Positions 26,605 through 35,844 of a stretch of 40,938 nt of DNA are shown in pieces. This DNA comes from Deltaproteobacteria bacterium (lineage in GTDB: Bacteria; Myxococcota_A; Polyangia; JAAYKL01). The notes beneath the pieces are model-generated. The model was not told where the DNA came from. It searched no databases and worked only from the letters and a program-made list of their open reading frames with translations. Where the stretch lies: positions 1-40,938 of the forward strand of contig JAFGWT010000424.1 of the NCBI GenBank assembly GCA_016937015.1, written 5' to 3'. Positions within the stretch are counted from its first letter, which is position 1. Each line of letters opens with the position of its first letter. The position numbers and the translations under genes were made by a program.

Positions 26605-27135
26605 ATGCCAACTGCTTTTCCCTTTCACCCCGCTTGCAAAAATTCAACAGTTATAAATCCTCAGCAGTCCGTGTCGCTGACGTTTTAACCCGTAAAAGTA
26701 TGAACTGAACGGAATATTCCAACATAAAAAAACAACCACAGCTTAGCGCGTTAAAACCCAAAAAAAGCGAACTAAAAAGTGAACCCTGTTTGCAAAATAG
26801 TTCGTACTCTACCTTCAGAAACAAGGAAGGAGACTCTGGGTCTGTGTGGGCTGACGTTGTTTGAAATTTGAGGAACACTTGACAGCAACTGCATTTTGAG
26901 TCCCGTCAACTCTCTCGCAGGACTGTCAGGCAGAGCGAAAAAAAATATTGCCCCAAAAAGTGATATGGTCCTTCGCTCCAACAACGAATGCCCCATGCAG
27001 CAAGTCTGTAAAAAGTGGTGCGAACAGTTTGATGTACCTTGGCGGGTACAGTCCGGCGGCTAATTTCAGGTGTCTGCCGGAAATTTAAAGGCCAGTTCCT
27101 TTTTAAAAGCGAACTTGTAAATGGAGGAAAATTCA
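26605..27135 (+). other. Non-coding gap before the xylanolytic lipoprotein block
   Basis: No convincing gene is seen in these ~530 bases; short ORFs are shadows. A perfect 10-base palindrome (ggaatattcc) lies at 26711. A short inverted repeat (GTACC, 6-base loop, GGTAC) lies at 27034-27049. GGAGG ending at 27128 sets the start of the next gene. A TTGACA at 26879 has no good -10 partner. Confidence 0.6.
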
Positions 27136-28335
27136 ATGGACTGCACGTTCAAATGGACAGGTATATTTTTTGGACTGTTACTAATGGTCTTCATGACCGC
27201 CTGTGGTGTCGAGAGCACTGAAGGCGAAAGCGGCAATTCAGACAGCGATTCTGATTCAGACAGCGATTCTGATTCAGACAGCGATTCCGATTCGGACAGC
27301 GATTCTGATTCTGATTCGGATACAGACAGTGACACGGATTCCGACACGGACAGTGACACGGATTCCGACACGGACAGTGACACGGACACAGATACGGACA
27401 CGGACTCGGATTCCGATACCGACACCGATTCAGATACAGATACGGATACCGATACCGATACCGATTCTGATTCCGACTGCCCTGGCCTCTGCGTTGCGCA
27501 GGGAGAGTGCAGAAACATAAACGGCACATATCTGCCAGACTACACCTGTCCAACTGAAAACCCAATTTGCTGCAGCACAGACGGCACCACGGACGCGGAT
27601 ACAGATACGGATACAGATACTGACACTGACACTGATACAGACACCGACACAGACACTGACACTGACACTGATACCGACACCGATACAGACACTGATACAG
27701 ACAGCGATTCTGATTCGGATGGCGATACCTGCCAAAAAGGGACAACGGCCGGTAATGAAGTTGCTGTTATTGGTGAATCATTTATCGCCATGTCCCACGG
27801 CCTGACACGTGAAATCGAAGCCCTTGCTGTCCAGGCAGGCTCTCTCCAGTCCGGCGATCATTATGTTGATAATTCGATTAGTGGCACATTGCTTTCCAGT
27901 GGTGGGGCACAAAGCATTCCTGGTCAGTACGCCAGCGCTCAGGCTTCAAACAATATCCGTTACGTTATTATGGATGGCGGCGGAAATGACTGCATGGGTG
28001 GCGGAGATGGGTCCCCCGCGTATGATGCAGCTGCCACATTGTTCCAAACCATGCAAAGCGACGGTGTGGAGAAAGTGCTGTACTTCTTCTATCCCGATCC
28101 CCTTGGTTCTTTTGCCGGCATGGGACTTAAAGACTGCCTGGATGTGCTGCGTCCCAGGATGAAGCAATTGTGTGAAGGTCTCACTTCGCCGGAATGCTAC
28201 TTTGTTGATTTGCGCGAATCATGGGATGGTCACTCAGAGTATACCAGCGATGGGATTCACCCCACTGCCGCTGGTGACAAGGCGTCTGCCGGACAAATCT
28301 GGCCTGTAATGGAAGCCAATTGTGTTGCACCGTAA
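27136..28335 (+). CDS. Lipoprotein with six-Cys module and SGNH/GDSL esterase domain
   Basis: This 399-residue protein begins [23 protein letters not shown], a lipoprotein signal with the lipid Cys at residue 23. GGAGG 8 bases upstream fixes ATG 27136 over ATG 27121. The order is: an acidic Ser/Asp/Thr linker (about 35-114), the Cys module (115-146), a Thr/Asp-rich linker (to ~197), and an SGNH hydrolase domain. Catalytic positions are S215 in the block-I variant GESF, N284 in GGGND and D372/H375 in DGIHPT. SGNH enzymes in such settings often remove acetyl groups from xylan; specificity here is inferred from the neighbouring xylanases. Gly at +2 predicts outer-membrane retention. Confidence 0.9.
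   Translation: MDCTFKWTGIFFGLLLMVFMTACGVESTEGESGNSDSDSDSDSDSDSDSDSDSDSDSDSDSDTDSDTDSDTDSDTDSDTDSDTDTDTDTDSDSDTDTDSDTDTDTDTDTDSDSDCPGLCVAQGECRNINGTYLPDYTCPTENPICCSTDGTTDADTDTDTDTDTDTDTDTDTDTDTDTDTDTDTDTDTDSDSDSDGDTCQKGTTAGNEVAVIGESFIAMSHGLTREIEALAVQAGSLQSGDHYVDNSISGTLLSSGGAQSIPGQYASAQASNNIRYVIMDGGGNDCMGGGDGSPAYDAAATLFQTMQSDGVEKVLYFFYPDPLGSFAGMGLKDCLDVLRPRMKQLCEGLTSPECYFVDLRESWDGHSEYTSDGIHPTAAGDKASAGQIWPVMEANCVAP
27241..27474 (+). repeat. (Ser/Thr-Asp)n coding repeat, SGNH lipoprotein
   Basis: Hexamers coding for Ser-Asp or Thr-Asp. A near-perfect 18-base unit is repeated from 27241 to 27294, and a 24-base unit is repeated twice and a half from 27325 to 27384. The second linker of the same gene, at 27595-27723, is more Thr-Asp-rich. 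Confidence 0.9.
27478..27573 (+). other. Six-Cys module, copy A (SGNH lipoprotein)
   Basis: Thirty-two residues from CPG to PICC, with Cys at module positions 1, 5, 11, 24, 31 and 32. It contains [10 protein letters not shown] (positions 16-25) like the other four copies. It differs from them mainly at positions 12-14 (RNI). Confidence 0.85.
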
Positions 28336-28614
28336 CACCGCCCTACCCGCTTAAACAGCGCAGCCAAATCAACGCCAATATCATTCCCCGGACCCTGTAA
28401 TCCGGCTATTTTAAAGATACCTCGAAGCACTCACCGCGATGTACGTGTGCCCCCTGTTCTGTTTTTTTATGAACTCGTTTTCAGTCTCAGTGTACCTACT
28501 CCAGGGTGTGCTTTTTGGGGCACAGCCTTTACGGGGACAACCGAACTGACTGTCGAGGGGCGGTCTCCCGAATCAGCCGTAACAAAAAAACAATTAAATT
28601 CAGGAGTTCAAGTA

Positions 28615-30159
28615 ATGCGAGTATTACTAGTGTTATTATTAATTATTTTGGGTTCAGTTTTATTAACCGCATGTGCGACCGAATCATCTGTGGCCGACTC
28701 CCATGAGACAGACATCAATTCCGATTCGGACAGTGATTCCGATTCAGATTCTGATACAGATAGCGATTCCGACTCCGATTCCGATTCGGACACCGACAGT
28801 GACAGCGACTCTGATACCGACTCGGACACCGACAGCGACTCTGATACCGACTCGGATTCCGACAGCGATACTGATACTGATACTGATACTGACTCGGACT
28901 GTCCAGGCACATGTGTGGCGCAGGGGGCGTGCCGGGATTTGAATGGCACATATCTCCCGGATTACACCTGTCCTGCTGAATCTCCGATTTGTTGCCAGCC
29001 AGGCGAAACAGATGCAGATACGGACACGGACAGTGATACCGATACAGACTCGGATTCCGATACGGACACCGACTCGGACTCGGATACAGATACCGACACG
29101 GATACGGATTCTGATACAGACATGGATACGGATGGGGACGTCGAAATACGGCGCCCCTGTGATCAGCCGGTAAGCAATATCAAGGAGGCCGGGGCATGCA
29201 TGACTCCACCGCTGCTAATTGGAACCGCCGTATCCAGCGGAAATACCAATGGGCCGGCCGCCGACCATTTCAACTACTGGACCGCTGAAAACGAAATGAA
29301 GTGGCAATATCTGGAGGGTAGCGAAGGCGCGTTCAACTTTGGGGGAGCGGACAGTATTGTAAATGCAGCCAGTCAACGGGGCATCGCAGTAAAGGGGCAT
29401 TGTCTGGTCTGGCACAGTCAGCTGGCTGGATGGGTGGAGCAGGCACGGGGGCGGGATAGATTATTGGGCATCATGAAGAGTCATATCGAGACAGTCATGG
29501 GGCATTTTAGCCAGAAAGTAAATACATGGGACGTTGTAAATGAAGCAATTGTCACAGACCAGGACACAGGTGATGGTAATCCGCGAATGCGACCGTCGGT
29601 GTTCTACACACAGGTGGGAGATGATTACATTGATCAGGCTTTCAAATTCGCGCGTGATTTTGCCGACAGCAAAGGCTGGAGCGATATGAAGCTGTATTAC
29701 AACGATTACAGTATCGACGCGGACAACGACAAGTCACGTTTCGCCCGTGAAATGATCAAAGGACTGGTTGAACGGAATGTGCCCATCGATGGCGTTGGTT
29801 TCCAGATGCACATTGGCCCCCCCAACAACGTTCCCACCGCACATGATGTGGCCGACAACATGGACTACTACATCAGTCTCGGACTGGATGTACTGATATC
29901 CGAAATGGACATTAACCTTTGTGGAAATGTTGTATCGCAGCAACAGCAGGCGCAGTTGTATCATGACATTACCGCGGAATGCGTAAAGCGCCCCAAATGC
30001 ACGGCCATCACGGTATGGGGAGTCAACGATGAAAATTCATGGTTGAACAGTTGGAGCGGCGCGCTGTGCAATGGCGGCAGTTCCCGGTCTCTGCTGTTCA
30101 GTAACAACCAACCCAAAGATACCTACACCCAGGTTCTGAATGCACTGACTGGCAAGTAA
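28615..30159 (+). CDS. Lipoprotein with six-Cys module and GH10 xylanase domain
   Basis: This 514-residue protein has a lipoprotein signal [25 protein letters not shown] 9 bases upstream sets ATG 28615, and the longer ORF is discarded. Linker, Cys module (96-127) and a second acidic linker (to ~175) precede a GH10 (endo-beta-1,4-xylanase) domain covering the last ~330 residues. The acid/base E310 is in WDVVNEA and the nucleophile E430 is in ISEMDI; other GH10 segments include GHCLVWHSQ and YYNDYSI. GH10 enzymes cut xylan backbone with retention. A C-terminal pair of cysteines ([15 protein letters not shown]) may form a disulphide. Ala at +2 predicts an outer-membrane lipoprotein. Confidence 0.95.
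   Translation: MRVLLVLLLIILGSVLLTACATESSVADSHETDINSDSDSDSDSDSDTDSDSDSDSDSDTDSDSDSDTDSDTDSDSDTDSDSDSDTDTDTDTDSDCPGTCVAQGACRDLNGTYLPDYTCPAESPICCQPGETDADTDTDSDTDTDSDSDTDTDSDSDTDTDTDTDSDTDMDTDGDVEIRRPCDQPVSNIKEAGACMTPPLLIGTAVSSGNTNGPAADHFNYWTAENEMKWQYLEGSEGAFNFGGADSIVNAASQRGIAVKGHCLVWHSQLAGWVEQARGRDRLLGIMKSHIETVMGHFSQKVNTWDVVNEAIVTDQDTGDGNPRMRPSVFYTQVGDDYIDQAFKFARDFADSKGWSDMKLYYNDYSIDADNDKSRFAREMIKGLVERNVPIDGVGFQMHIGPPNNVPTAHDVADNMDYYISLGLDVLISEMDINLCGNVVSQQQQAQLYHDITAECVKRPKCTAITVWGVNDENSWLNSWSGALCNGGSSRSLLFSNNQPKDTYTQVLNALTGK
28719..28899 (+). repeat. (Ser/Thr-Asp)n coding repeat, GH10 lipoprotein
   Basis: Acidic linker of Ser-Asp and Thr-Asp dipeptides. A 30-base unit is present twice in a row at 28801-28860 and differs only at its last bases, a sign of duplication. 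The second linker at 29011-29139 mixes hexamers without a long repeat. Confidence 0.9.
28900..28995 (+). other. Six-Cys module, copy B (GH10 lipoprotein)
   Basis: Same six-Cys spacing (1, 5, 11, 24, 31, 32). This copy has Thr at position 4 and Ala at position 10, where the other copies have Leu/Arg/Gln and Glu/Ala respectively. Confidence 0.85.
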
Positions 30160-30475
30160 AACCTATGGAGTCATCAGTCAGACTGGATAATTAAAGTGCT
30201 CATTGAAAAACCAGCCAAAACCCAACGATGCGCACGATTTAAGCGCGCCTGACGACAAAAAAGTCCACCCAAACCAACCACTTTCAACCACCCCATAACC
30301 GTACGGGACTCAAGTGAATTACGCAGGGGAGATCAGAAGCACGACGCAGTCGATACTGTATTCGTTATGGCGCAAGCGCCAGAAAAATGCGGAACAGTTT
30401 TTTTGCACTCTGTCTGCCTGCTCCTCATTGCATAAGGCACGTTATTAATGTCAACAAAGACGGGAGAGTAATGAC
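30160..30475 (+). other. Intergenic region between GH10 and esterase lipoproteins
   Basis: These ~316 bases hold no convincing gene. GGGAGAG ahead of ATG 30476 is the likely ribosome-binding site. A promoter is expected because of the length of the gap, but no clear -35/-10 pair or terminator hairpin was recognised. Confidence 0.5.
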
Positions 30476-31837
30476 ATGAAAAAATATATTCTGGTAATAT
30501 TATGTTTCCTGATGGCCGCATGTGGCGGTGTCAATACGGAATCGAGCAGCGAATCAGACAGCGATGCAGATACGGACTCGGATACCGACACCGATAGCGA
30601 CACGGACACTGATTCAGATAGCGATACGGATAGCGACGCGGACTCCGATTCAGACAGCGACAGTGATTCGGATACGGACAGTGACAGTGACAGCGACTCT
30701 GACACCGACAGCGATACCGACAGCGATTCTGATACCGACGCGGATTCCGACAGTGACGGGGATACCAACTGCCCATTCCGCTGCGTGGGACAGGGTGAAT
30801 GCCGTGATCTGGGCGGCACATACTTACCGGACTACACCTGTCCGGCAGACACCCCCATTTGCTGCGAAATTGGTGACGATACCGGTTCTGATACTGACAC
30901 GGACACGGACACGGACTCTGACACGGATTCAGACACAGACACGGACAGTGATGCCGATACTGATTCGGACTCTGATACGGATAGCGATTCCGATGGAGAT
31001 ACGGAGGCTGATATCGACGAAGCCTGTACCGCGTCTCAGAACCGAAGCACCGCATCCGGAAGTGGTCCCTATGACGTTGTCATTGAAACCAATTCCGATG
31101 ATGGCATCAACAAGGGAACCATCTATCGTCCAGCAGATCTGGGTAACGGTGACAGATTCCCGATTTTCGCCTGGGGCGAAGGCGGTTGTTCTCAGGACGG
31201 CGAATCCAACAGAGCGGCGATGGTGGAAATTGCTTCCCATGGCTACTTTGTCATCGCGGACGGTACGCCAGGGGGAACAGGCAGTGCCAGCATGAATACA
31301 GGCAACATTGTTTCAATGGGGCAACCACTGCTCAACTACATCACTTGGACAATCAGGGAAAACAACAAGCCCTGCAGCGCCTACTACCACAGCATAGATA
31401 CATCGAAGGTTTCCACCAACGGTTTCTCCTGCGGCGGCCTAATGGCAGAAGGAACGGCCGGCGATCCGCGAATTACCACATGGGGACTCACCAGCAGTGG
31501 TATGCTCTCCGCCAACCCCGGATTCTACGAAACCATTCATACGCCTGTGCTGTTTGTTGAAGGCGGTCCAAGTGATATGGCATATGAAAACGGTCTCAAC
31601 GACTACGCTGCAATAAGCGAACTGGGAATTCCGATTCTGTTCTTCAGTAAGGACATAGGACACGGCGGCGACCTGTTCCAACCGGGCGGTGGCGACTTCA
31701 CTAAAATCATCCTGGCCTGGTTAAACTGGCATCTGAAAGGCGACGAAACGGATACAGGTAAAGGTCTTCTCGTTGGCGCCAACTGCCCGTATTGTCAGGG
31801 TGGTGACTGGGAAATGATGTCAGCCAACCTGGAATAA
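30476..31837 (+). CDS. Lipoprotein with six-Cys module and alpha/beta-hydrolase (esterase) domain
   Basis: This 453-residue protein starts MKKYILVILCFLMAAC (lipid Cys 16). An acidic linker (~22-98), Cys module (99-130) and a second linker (to ~180) precede an alpha/beta hydrolase domain. The putative triad is S318 in GFSCGG, D367 in GGPSDMAY and H396 in DIGHGGD; the Cys next to the nucleophile is unusual but known in some fungal/bacterial relatives. There is also PIFAWGEGGCSQDG near the oxyanion region. It is likely an acetyl- or feruloyl-type esterase acting on side groups of xylan, which is inferred from the neighbours. The domain does not match the GCSRxG motif of CE15 glucuronoyl esterases. 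Confidence 0.85.
   Translation: MKKYILVILCFLMAACGGVNTESSSESDSDADTDSDTDTDSDTDTDSDSDTDSDADSDSDSDSDSDTDSDSDSDSDTDSDTDSDSDTDADSDSDGDTNCPFRCVGQGECRDLGGTYLPDYTCPADTPICCEIGDDTGSDTDTDTDTDSDTDSDTDTDSDADTDSDSDTDSDSDGDTEADIDEACTASQNRSTASGSGPYDVVIETNSDDGINKGTIYRPADLGNGDRFPIFAWGEGGCSQDGESNRAAMVEIASHGYFVIADGTPGGTGSASMNTGNIVSMGQPLLNYITWTIRENNKPCSAYYHSIDTSKVSTNGFSCGGLMAEGTAGDPRITTWGLTSSGMLSANPGFYETIHTPVLFVEGGPSDMAYENGLNDYAAISELGIPILFFSKDIGHGGDLFQPGGGDFTKIILAWLNWHLKGDETDTGKGLLVGANCPYCQGGDWEMMSANLE
30541..30769 (+). repeat. (Ser/Thr-Asp)n coding repeat, esterase lipoprotein
   Basis: Acidic linker coded by mixed hexamers, including occasional Ala-Asp codons; no long perfect unit stands out. The second linker spans about 30880-31011 and ends with GDTEAD before the catalytic domain. 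Confidence 0.85.
30770..30865 (+). other. Six-Cys module, copy C (esterase lipoprotein)
   Basis: The most divergent copy: it begins CPFRCVGQG instead of CPGxCVAQG and has RDLGGTY rather than the xLNGTY or INGTY of the others. All six Cys and the [10 protein letters not shown] core are kept, which argues for selection on those positions. Confidence 0.85.
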
Positions 31838-31969
31838 GCATTTCCCTGAGCCCTCCCCTCTGTGCCCAAACGGGATAACACCAACAGTTGAAATATCCGA
31901 TAGCTTCCCGGATAAAACCCAGCGCATTCTGCGCGCAAAGATTATCAGACATGCTGAAATTATCCGTTA

Positions 31970-31999
31970 TTGACATAGCGGTCCCAATCCATGTACAAT
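31970..31999 (+). promoter_or_regulatory. Sigma-70-like promoter of the CotH gene
   Basis: A perfect TTGACA (31970-31975) and TACAAT (31994-31999) are separated by 18 bases, which puts the transcription start near 32006. The leader to the TTG start at 32090 is about 84 bases and holds a GGAGG site. This is the best promoter match in the lipoprotein block. Confidence 0.75.
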
Positions 32000-32089
32000 T
32001 TTATTTGTCCTCGTATCCGGTGTGCGGACCTGGTACAGTAAGAGATGACAACCGTTGCTGCGAGTGTGCGTTATTCCGGAGGTATCCTG

Positions 32090-33853
32090 TTGAAATTATT
32101 CCTGCTCTGCCTTTTTCCCGTTATTTTGCTGAGTGCCTGCTCAGATGATGCAACCCAGATTAACGAAAGCGATGACACAGAAAATGTGTCGGACTCAACC
32201 AGAGGGTCTGAAAGCAAAGGAACTGACAGTGGTTATTCACCTGAACAGAGCGCCACTGACTCAGATACCGAATCGGCCGTTGATAGCGCCCCCCCCGCAG
32301 AATCAACCGATACGCCAACTACATCCCAGGACACCACCTCTGGTACTGACAAGATGGACACATTCGCCGATACCACCCACTCCGCGGACAGCGACACATT
32401 AAACACTGAAGTCCGTGACACAGGAGACAGTGGCGCAGACTCGGAAACGCCCACCGATTCACATTCGTCAGATGCAGATACAGCTGGCACGGATGACCCC
32501 CATGACACCGATTCTGATTCCGAATCAGTTTTGGATTCGGAGTCCTCGCCATACCTGGATGATGGCTCACAATGGGTGTTCGATGATTCGGCTATCCGGA
32601 AATACGAACTGACCCTGACCGACGCCGACTGGGCGCATCTCCAGGAGGCGGGAAACGATGAAATATATGTTCCTGCCACGCTTCAGATTGGTGATGAGAT
32701 TTGGGAAAATATTGGCATTCGTTTAAAGGGCTCATATTCACTTGATTCATGTTTTGAAAGAGGCACCCGACTGTGGGATGGACATTGCAGTAAAATCTCA
32801 ATGAAAATAAAATTCACCGAGTACGACGACACCATTCGCTTCCATGGGCTAAAACGCATCAATCTGCATTCCATGTCGGCCGACCCCACAAAGCTGCATG
32901 ATAGACTCGGGTACCATCTGTTCGAACTGATGGGCTCGCCCGCCTCCAGAAACGTGCCCGCTCAGGTATACGTGAACAGCGAATACCTGGGCATCTTTCA
33001 GGCAGTCGAAGAGGTCGACGGCAGATTCACCAAAAATCGATTCCCGGAAAACGGCGACGGCAACCTGTTTAAGGAAATTTGGCCACGGGCCGGCGTTGAT
33101 GAAGAGGCCGCGTTTGAAGCGCTTAAAACCAACGATGCTCCGGAAGACAACCCGGATGTGTCTGATTTTCTGGAATTCTCAAAAAGCATTGGCGAATCCG
33201 ACGATACCAACTATGCCGACACGGTGCTACCGTATGTCGACGTCGACCAGCTGCTAAGATACATTGCCGTTGATAGAGCAATTCATAACTGGGATGGCTT
33301 TTTGGCCTTTTATGGCGACTGGAACCACAACTATTACTGGTATCATAAAGCCGACGGCACCTGGGTACTCATCCCATGGGATCTGGATAAGGCATTTTTT
33401 GAATACGACCGATACTTTGACCCGGATCCCGCAGAGGGTATCGAGGTACCGGTTCCTTCATGGAATATATATCCTGCCAACTGCACTGCGCCGTTTCCGG
33501 ACAATATGTACGTCATTAGAGAAACCATCGGTCCGCCGGAGGAAGGCCCGTCGACGTTGCGCTTTATAGCCCCTGGATGTGACAAACTGGTACACATTCT
33601 GGCCTCCCAGTACTGGCCGGACTTCGTCGTCTTTGGAAACGAATTTCTGGTGGACTGGTTCAATGAGGACTATCTCAACGACAGAATTGACGAGTGGACA
33701 GCGCAGATAGACGCTGTCATGCAGGTCGAACCTGGTGGCAACTACGATGAGTGGGTCAGCGTTGTAAACACATTAAAAAGCCATCTGCCAAAAATGATTT
33801 CAGATTTCGAAACCCACCTGCAGGACAGCTACCGCGAAGAACCGCCCCTCTAA
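32090..33853 (+). CDS. CotH-family lipoprotein with acidic linker
   Basis: This 587-residue protein starts at TTG 32090: GGAGG lies 7 bases upstream, and the signal then reads L(M)KLFLLCLFPVILLSAC, a clear lipobox. ATG 32045 would add a non-signal extension. A ~150-residue Ser/Thr/Asp/Glu linker lacks the Cys module. The CotH (kinase-like) domain covers the rest, with IRLKGSYS, LHDRLGYHLFELMG, VNSEYLGIFQAVEEVDGRF, NWDGFLAFYGDWNHNYYWY and WVLIPWDLDKAF as family motifs. CotH proteins phosphorylate partner proteins in spore coats, and CotH modules occur in rumen fibre-degrading enzymes. It may act on the neighbouring surface lipoproteins; this is a context-based idea. Confidence 0.88.
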   Translation: MKLFLLCLFPVILLSACSDDATQINESDDTENVSDSTRGSESKGTDSGYSPEQSATDSDTESAVDSAPPAESTDTPTTSQDTTSGTDKMDTFADTTHSADSDTLNTEVRDTGDSGADSETPTDSHSSDADTAGTDDPHDTDSDSESVLDSESSPYLDDGSQWVFDDSAIRKYELTLTDADWAHLQEAGNDEIYVPATLQIGDEIWENIGIRLKGSYSLDSCFERGTRLWDGHCSKISMKIKFTEYDDTIRFHGLKRINLHSMSADPTKLHDRLGYHLFELMGSPASRNVPAQVYVNSEYLGIFQAVEEVDGRFTKNRFPENGDGNLFKEIWPRAGVDEEAAFEALKTNDAPEDNPDVSDFLEFSKSIGESDDTNYADTVLPYVDVDQLLRYIAVDRAIHNWDGFLAFYGDWNHNYYWYHKADGTWVLIPWDLDKAFFEYDRYFDPDPAEGIEVPVPSWNIYPANCTAPFPDNMYVIRETIGPPEEGPSTLRFIAPGCDKLVHILASQYWPDFVVFGNEFLVDWFNEDYLNDRIDEWTAQIDAVMQVEPGGNYDEWVSVVNTLKSHLPKMISDFETHLQDSYREEPPL

Positions 33854-34015
33854 GATTGCCGTAAAAAAGTATCAGCCTTCAAAGCCGTTTGCAGATATTT
33901 TCATTAATTTGGGCTGGCGGTCCAGATTCCAAAAAAGATTGAAACAGCTTCAGATACTTGGCGAGACTGATTTTCCCGAAACCAATGTTCTCTTGATTTT
34001 ATTTTTGGATTTGAT

Positions 34016-34036
34016 GAACGAAGAACGAAGAACGAA
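34016..34036 (+). repeat. Triplet of 7-bp repeats in the convergent gap
   Basis: Three head-to-tail copies of GAACGAA lie between the CotH stop and the GH10 stop. The gap holds no hairpin typical of a terminator. The repeat may be a chance slippage product. Confidence 0.6.
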
Positions 34037-34063
34037 GAGCAGGTGTGATTCAATCAGGGGAAG

Positions 34064-35476
34064 CTATTTGCCAAGATAATCCATCAGCCAGGTCATGGCG
34101 GGGCGGAAGTTGCCATCGCGAATCAAACCGCTGTGGTCCACCCAGGTGCTGCCATAAATATAGCCCCACAAGGTAATTCCTTTCACTGACGGATGCGTAT
34201 AAAACAGTTTGAATTGCTCTTCCATCACCTGACGCTGGCGGTTGTCATCCTGAACATCGACGTCATACTCCGAAATGTAAACCGGCAACCCAAGATCGGC
34301 GATTTGCTGCAGCTTGCTGCTTACGTCATTATATGACCAATCCGCTAAGCCATGCGCCTGTAAACCGATACCATCAACCACACCGGCATTCACCGCTGGC
34401 CTTGCCATCGAAATAAATTCATTGGTGTTCCAACTGAGCACATTGTAGTCGTTCAATATCAAAATCGAGTTGGGGCACTCCCGCTGGGCGATTTCAAAAA
34501 CTTTGATGATCCAGTCATTTCCATAGGCAGTCTGAGCATATCCCGCCGGCGCGTGACCAGGAGTTGATTCGTTAATAACGTCAATCAGCTCGGTATCCGG
34601 ATATCGCTCACAGAAATCATGAATCCACTCTTCGATTTCAGCTGCTGCATCAGGACCAGACAGTCCACCAATCCAGGATGGAGACTGGTTGCCCCACACA
34701 AACGTATGCTGCTTAAAGGGAATGTTATTGTCGCGAGTGAAGGCGTATATTCTGTCAACTGAATTCCAGTTATAATTATCTCTGTTCCCTTCGACTGACG
34801 CCCACTTACCTTCGTTTTCAGGTGTGAGCTGATTCCAATACTGCATAAAGTCATCGCGAATGCTGCCGTACGTTGTGATGTTTCCCACAAACATCCCCCC
34901 ATCCCATTTAGAACCCGTACCCGTGTCAGTATCAGTATCAGTATCAGTATCAGTATCTGTATCGGTATCGGTATCCGTGTCAGTGTCGGTATCCGTGTCC
35001 GTATCAGTATCCGTGTCCGTATCGGTATCCGTGTCGGTGACACCAGGCTCGCAGCAAATGGGTGTCTCCGCTGGGCACGTATAGTCAGGCAGATACGTTC
35101 CATTCAACGTTCTGCACGCCCCCTGAGCCACGCATTGACCGGGACAATCGCCGTCGGTATCAGTATCAGTGTCTGTATCTGTGTCAGAATCTGTATCTGT
35201 ATCTGTATCTGTGTCAGAATCAGTATCACTGTCCGTATCAGAATCTGTATCACTGTCAGTATCCGTGTCGGTGTCGCTATCAGTGTCGCTGTCAGTATCG
35301 CTGTCCGTATCAGAGTCTGTGTCGCTGTCCGAATCGGAATCACTGTCGCTATCAGAATCGGTATCTGAATCACTGTCACTTTCCGGCCCGGGACCCTCAG
35401 CATCAACCGTCCCGCAAGCGACGGCAACAAACGAAAAGAAAAATACCAACGCCGCCCATAACTTAAAATTACTCAT
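34064..35476 (-). CDS. Lipoprotein with six-Cys module and compact GH10 xylanase domain
   Basis: This 470-residue protein starts at ATG 35476, with GGAGG 6 bases upstream; the longer ORF is discarded. Its signal MSNFKLWAALVFFFSFVAVAC has the lipid Cys at residue 21. Then come a Ser/Thr-Asp linker, the Cys module (111-142), a nearly pure Thr-Asp linker and a GH10 domain of ~285 residues. Key segments are TPENEGKW, HTFVWGNQSPSW, acid/base E303 in IDVINEST and nucleophile E403 in ISEYDVDV. The domain is shorter than many GH10 (~300-350) and only distantly similar to the neighbouring GH10, so the two may differ in xylan preference. Gly at +2 predicts outer-membrane retention. Confidence 0.93.
   Translation of the reverse strand: MSNFKLWAALVFFFSFVAVACGTVDAEGPGPESDSDSDTDSDSDSDSDSDSDTDSDTDSDTDSDTDSDTDTDTDSDTDSDTDSDTDSDTDTDTDTDSDTDTDTDTDTDGDCPGQCVAQGACRTLNGTYLPDYTCPAETPICCEPGVTDTDTDTDTDTDTDTDTDTDTDTDTDTDTDTDTDTDTDTGTGSKWDGGMFVGNITTYGSIRDDFMQYWNQLTPENEGKWASVEGNRDNYNWNSVDRIYAFTRDNNIPFKQHTFVWGNQSPSWIGGLSGPDAAAEIEEWIHDFCERYPDTELIDVINESTPGHAPAGYAQTAYGNDWIIKVFEIAQRECPNSILILNDYNVLSWNTNEFISMARPAVNAGVVDGIGLQAHGLADWSYNDVSSKLQQIADLGLPVYISEYDVDVQDDNRQRQVMEEQFKLFYTHPSVKGITLWGYIYGSTWVDHSGLIRDGNFRPAMTWLMDYLGK
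34922..35037 (-). repeat. (Thr-Asp)n coding repeat, compact GH10 lipoprotein
   Basis: The linker on the catalytic side of the Cys module is almost pure Thr-Asp. A run of five identical hexamers (agtatc on the plus strand, 34926-34955) stands out and could change length by slippage. The first linker, at 35150-35394, is more Ser-Asp-rich. Confidence 0.9.
35051..35146 (-). other. Six-Cys module, copy D (compact GH10 lipoprotein)
   Basis: Reads [12 protein letters not shown]...PICC with the common spacing. It is very close to copy E in its first nine residues although the catalytic domains they carry differ. Confidence 0.85.
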
Positions 35477-35844
35477 TGCTGACCTCCGTAAACGTATAAA
35501 ACAAATATTCAATAGTGAACTGGAACAGTCCAATACTTTAACTGTCAAGCTTGTGTACTTAAGATAACAAAAGTGGGTGAAAAAAAATGTTGTTCAACAG
35601 GCGGTCATCATGCAGACGGGCTGGTATTCACAACCGGCTTCTTCAATGTCAGTTAGTTACTTTTACTTACCAAAGAATCTCTCATTCAGTCATTTATCGC
35701 TGATTGAAACCATGTTCGAAACATGAATTCAGGGAGATACACACAACAAAAAAAAGCGACGGCCAGAGTACTCCGATTCGTATTGGCCCTGATTGTGTTT
35801 ACAGACAGAACATGAAGGGAATCGGCAGGACGAAGAGCGCTAAA
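35477..35844 (-). other. Regulatory region upstream of the compact GH10 gene
   Basis: About 370 bases without a gene, between the GH30 stop and the GH10 start. A perfect 15-base palindrome (CATGTT, CGA, AACATG) lies at 35711-35725 and is a candidate operator. On the minus strand a TTGACA lies near 35549 without a good -10 partner. Confidence 0.5.
35711..35725. promoter_or_regulatory. Palindrome upstream of the GH10 gene (possible operator)
   Basis: Perfect six-base arms CATGTT/AACATG around CGA, about 235 bases before the GH10 start. No second copy was found near the other xylanase genes, so its role as an operator is tentative. Confidence 0.4.

Noticed and set aside
27066-27791. Antisense ORFs of Ser/Val- or Tyr/Arg/Cys-rich sequence over the linkers
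   Set aside because: They arise because six-base coding repeats stay open in several frames; no start signal or domain supports them.
35062-35567. Plus-strand ORFs over the GH10 lipoprotein linker
   Set aside because: They are shadows of the repeat region; the minus-strand gene has lipobox, ribosome-binding site and GH10 motifs.
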